A stretch of DNA of 64,000 nt. Origin: Crocinitomicaceae bacterium. Its GTDB lineage: Bacteria > Bacteroidota > Bacteroidia > Flavobacteriales_D > Crocinitomicaceae. The DNA lies in contig JALQYQ010000047.1 in the NCBI GenBank assembly GCA_023262855.1, positions 1-64,000 on the forward strand, read 5' to 3'. Each line of letters opens with the position of its first letter. Position 1 is the first letter of the stretch. The notes under the pieces are model-generated. The model saw nothing but the letters and a program-made list of their open reading frames with translations, ran no database searches and was not told where the DNA came from. Shown piece by piece: positions 61,407 through 64,000 of this stretch. The position numbers and the translations under genes were made by a program.

Positions 61407-63083
61407 TTAAAATTTACGAATTGAACGAACATTACAAATTTCATATTTATAACCACTTCCACTGCTTACATATTCACTACAATTTTCATGTGATAATGAT
61501 TGCAAAGATGGAAAATCTCGCCATACAGTTGAACTCCAATAACGACCACAAACAATACCACTTATTAATTTACTATTATCTGCCATTTTTCGCAGTTCAT
61601 CTGAAGATGGCAAATACCAATCAGAATAACCATTCATATTAAGTTTTTCACAAATACTCATTGCTTCATCCCAATTATATTTTCCTTGATCAATTGTCAT
61701 ACATACTAATCCATGTTCTCCTGTATTATCTATGTAAAAAATTATTCCTCCTTGGTGTTTTTGTCCAACTTTTAATTTAATTGACTTTTCAATAACTTTT
61801 TCTTTTTGTTTAATGTTTTGATCAGACTTTGAGGTAAGTTCATCGGTTTTATCAATAGTTACTTTTTGCTTTTTAATATTATCATCAATACCCTTAGAAT
61901 CATTCACTTTATCATTTATTGCTCTTTTTTGAACAGGACTAAAAGTTGAATTCTGATTCCAATAAATAAAAGCAAAAAATGCGATTAGAAAAATGATTCC
62001 AATCCATACATATTTTTGATTAATTTTTGTGGTTAAGGCTGTTGATTTAGCCTGCATCTTTTTTTCTCTCTCTTCTCTATTTCGAGCCATTTCATCTGCA
62101 ACTTTTTCGATTTCCTTTAACTTTTTATTTTGAGTTATCGCAAATAACTGCATCTTTTTTTCTCTTTCCTCTCTATTTACAGCCACTTCATCTGCAACTT
62201 TTTGAATCTCTATTAGCTCTTTTTCGTAGACAACTTCTGCAAGTGCCTTCGATTCCTGCTTCGAAAGTAAATCATTGAATTTTGCATATGATGCCAACTC
62301 TCTAATTTCATCAAAATCACTTCTACCATAGATATCCTTGCTTGTTGTAGACTTGATGACATCATCCCAGCCCGTATTCGTCAACGGAAGTGGTTCTTTC
62401 ATAATGCCCACTTGAATTTCTGGAAGCGTTAATGCATCGGCGTCATAAGGTTTTTTATTCATGACCATTTGCCATAGTACAACCCCTAAACTGTAAATAT
62501 CTGTTTGTGGGGTTATTTCAGACGTATTTCTTACTTGTTCCGGACTCATGTACATGGGTGTTCCCATTTGCTGCGCCATGCTAGTTTTTGTATAGTCAAC
62601 GGCGCCGTCGTTCAAGTTCTTTGCAATCCCAAAATCCAGTAATTTGACACTTTCATCAGGCGTCACCATGAAATTGGAAGGTTTTATATCGCGATGTATT
62701 AAACCTTGTGAATGCACATACTCAACAGCATCAATCATTTGCAGAAACAATTTCTCAATCGTTTCATGTGATAAAGGCGAATTATCTGAAATATATTGTT
62801 CCAATGAAACCCCTTCAATATTTTCCATTACAAAAGCAACAATATCGCCCGCGTCGATTAGATCAGTCACTTTTATTATATTCGGATGCTGCATCTTCGC
62901 CAGATTTCGTGCTTCTGCTAAAAATCGTTTGCGAATATTGGGATGCTGTACGAATTCATCTTTCAATAGTTTGAATGCATATTTTTGACCCAATGTTAGG
63001 TGCTCCACTAAATAAACATTTGCCATTCCTCCTTCACCCAAAAGAGAAATTATTTTGTAATTATGTATTTGTTGGTTTAACAT
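61407..63083 (-). CDS. Membrane Ser/Thr protein kinase with coiled-coil repeat and DUF1566 (Lcl) exported domain
   Basis: 558 residues. The kinase domain (1-265) has K38 (YAFKLLK), the HRDIKPSN and DFGIAKN motifs, and a PEQVRNTS activation end, all intact. Residues 290-345 contain a duplicated charged segment: VADEVAVNREEREKKMQ and VADEMARNREEREKKMQ, likely coiled coil. A membrane helix is at about 353-371 (YVWIGIIFLIAFFAFIYW). After a basic linker, the C-terminal DUF1566/Lcl-like domain reads KVGQKHQGGIIFYIDNTGEH (20 residues), then GLVCMTIDQG, MNGYSDWYLPSSDELRKMAD (20 residues) and GRYWSSTV. It is a sensor kinase with a lectin-like or carbohydrate-related ectodomain. Confidence 0.9.
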   Translation of the reverse strand: MLNQQIHNYKIISLLGEGGMANVYLVEHLTLGQKYAFKLLKDEFVQHPNIRKRFLAEARNLAKMQHPNIIKVTDLIDAGDIVAFVMENIEGVSLEQYISDNSPLSHETIEKLFLQMIDAVEYVHSQGLIHRDIKPSNFMVTPDESVKLLDFGIAKNLNDGAVDYTKTSMAQQMGTPMYMSPEQVRNTSEITPQTDIYSLGVVLWQMVMNKKPYDADALTLPEIQVGIMKEPLPLTNTGWDDVIKSTTSKDIYGRSDFDEIRELASYAKFNDLLSKQESKALAEVVYEKELIEIQKVADEVAVNREEREKKMQLFAITQNKKLKEIEKVADEMARNREEREKKMQAKSTALTTKINQKYVWIGIIFLIAFFAFIYWNQNSTFSPVQKRAINDKVNDSKGIDDNIKKQKVTIDKTDELTSKSDQNIKQKEKVIEKSIKLKVGQKHQGGIIFYIDNTGEHGLVCMTIDQGKYNWDEAMSICEKLNMNGYSDWYLPSSDELRKMADNSKLISGIVCGRYWSSTVWRDFPSLQSLSHENCSEYVSSGSGYKYEICNVRSIRKF

Positions 63084-63092
63084 TTTCCCAAC

Positions 63093-64000
63093 TTAAATAT
63101 TTGCCAAAATGGCAATTGTGATAAAAAAACCGAGCAGGGTTGTTATACTACCAAGCACAATTCCTGCAATCCCTAATCCTTTGTTGGATGCATCATTGCC
63201 ATTTTTATCTTTTTGTCCATTAATTCCAAGCACCAAAGCAAGTACGCCAAGAATGAGTCCTAAAAATGGAAACCAGAACATTAGAATACCAAGTATCCCT
63301 AAAATCAATGCTGCAGTGGATGCTCCATTATCCATTGAAGGTTGAACAAGTTGGTTGTTAGTGCTTGAAGTAATTTTAGGGGGAGCTTTAGGAGCTTGAG
63401 TATTGGTTACTTGTTGCTCTTTTTTAATCAAAGCTTGCTTGAATTGTTCACAAGATTGAAAACGTGTATCAGGATCCTTTGCGGTCGCTTTGTTCAGAAT
63501 ACTAACAATCGCATCACTTATGCCAGGATTTACCAATTTTGGATTCGGCAATTGTTCTTGTACAATTTTCGAATACACTTCAAATTCGGTTGTACATGAA
63601 TTATAGGGATTTTGAGCCGTTAACATTTGGTAGAACGTGACACCTAATGAATAAATATCCGATCGTGCATCGACTTTTTTTCCTTGAACTTGTTCGGGAG
63701 ACATATAATAAACGGTGCCAATTTGGGTTCCCGTTTTTGTCATATTTTGCAAACCATCGCCATCTACAATTTTAGCAATCCCAAAATCCAATACTTTGAT
63801 TGTACCATCATTTGTAATTAGAATATTGGCTGGTTTAATGTCTCGGTGAACAACTCCTTTTTCATGGGCATGCGAAAAAGCATCAAGTAATTGTTTCATG
63901 AAAGCAGCGGTAACATCTTCATCTAAAGGACTACCAATGTTTCGAAGATAGGTCTCTAATTCAACACCATCTACTAATTCCATGATTAGGTACAATCCAT
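63093..64000 (-). CDS. Membrane Ser/Thr protein kinase with DUF4190-like C-terminus (5' end outside window)
   Basis: The gene runs off the right end, so the Gly-rich loop and catalytic Lys are not visible; about 302 codons are seen. The visible kinase part has LETYLRNIGSPLD, VVHRDIKPANILI, KVLDFGIAKI, GTVYYMSPEQVQGKKVDARS (20 residues) and the SLGVTFYQML helix. After a Pro/Ser/Thr-rich linker, two hydrophobic stretches (AALILGILGILMFWFPFLGL, 20 residues, and GLGIAGIVLGSITTLLGFFI, 20 residues) form a DUF4190-type membrane end with KGLGIAG. It has no large ectodomain, unlike its three neighbours. It ends 9 bases before the DUF1566 kinase. Confidence 0.88.
   Translation of the reverse strand, partial: GLYLIMELVDGVELETYLRNIGSPLDEDVTAAFMKQLLDAFSHAHEKGVVHRDIKPANILITNDGTIKVLDFGIAKIVDGDGLQNMTKTGTQIGTVYYMSPEQVQGKKVDARSDIYSLGVTFYQMLTAQNPYNSCTTEFEVYSKIVQEQLPNPKLVNPGISDAIVSILNKATAKDPDTRFQSCEQFKQALIKKEQQVTNTQAPKAPPKITSSTNNQLVQPSMDNGASTAALILGILGILMFWFPFLGLILGVLALVLGINGQKDKNGNDASNKGLGIAGIVLGSITTLLGFFITIAILANI

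Overview
The window is AT-rich, gene-dense DNA from a member of the Bacteroidota, most likely a Flavobacteriales (Crocinitomicaceae/Fluviicola-like) bacterium. The phylum call rests on three things seen here. Many genes carry a TAnnTTTG -7 promoter box just upstream of the start instead of a Shine-Dalgarno site. Two secreted enzymes (35552-38119, 40618-41898) end in type IX secretion sorting domains. Several families are largely or typically Bacteroidota (DUF5606, DUF5362, DUF5684, LuxC beside a 4Fe-4S ferredoxin, ExbB-ExbD-ExbD-TonB). The family-level placement is an inference. No tRNA, rRNA, phage, insertion sequence or CRISPR array was recognised. The one confident RNA gene is the small SRP RNA (31782-31878).

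Layout. 1-4.7 kb: the end of an M1 peptidase, a secreted three-repeat protein, mnmA, and an XRE regulator with an operator-like inverted repeat. 4.8-8.5 kb: minus-strand operon ettA, VF530, pepD, DUF3820. 8.5-14.5 kb: small membrane proteins and lipoproteins, a DEAH helicase and trxB. 14.7-17.1 kb: an ECF sigma factor overlapping a membrane protein with a DUF2807 (GIN) ectodomain, then pcm. 17.3-21.6 kb: acyl-CoA carboxylase beta subunit, a GNAT acetyltransferase and an M13 lipoprotein peptidase. 21.9-29 kb: a TonB/ExbB/ExbD/ExbD/TonB cluster, a PstS-like lipoprotein and a TPR protein. 29.3-33.2 kb: a J-domain protein, LuxC divergent from ferredoxin, SRP RNA, a VOC protein and an Fsa/transaldolase. 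33.3-42.5 kb: two secreted subtilases, DUF5606 with a histone-H1-like tail, PepF, a T9SS serine hydrolase and a SlyD-like PPIase. 42.5-43.7 kb: two lipoproteins and a cluster of palindromic repeats. 43.7-48.9 kb: a light-repair operon of a flavin reductase, a photolyase, DUF2256, an FeS-type (6-4) photolyase and cryptochrome DASH. 49-57.7 kb: envelope and unknown proteins, including a cell-wall-hydrolase-like protein fused to a transglutaminase fold that lacks its cysteine, and a second sigma factor. 57.8-64 kb: four consecutive membrane Ser/Thr kinases, the last cut by the window end.

How the genes fit together. The strongest functional units are three. The photolyase operon combines flavin reduction with three photolyase/cryptochrome subfamilies. 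The Ton motor cluster would energise outer-membrane import. The kinase tandem reuses a nearly constant catalytic domain with different C-terminal parts, which suggests four inputs to related outputs. Small operons of lipoproteins and secreted peptidases give the region an envelope and nutrient-scavenging character. No clear defence island or mobile island was found. The least explained structures are the 43.2-43.6 kb palindrome cluster, the structured non-coding stretch at 29.07-29.28 kb, and the operator-like sequences around the XRE gene and mnmA.
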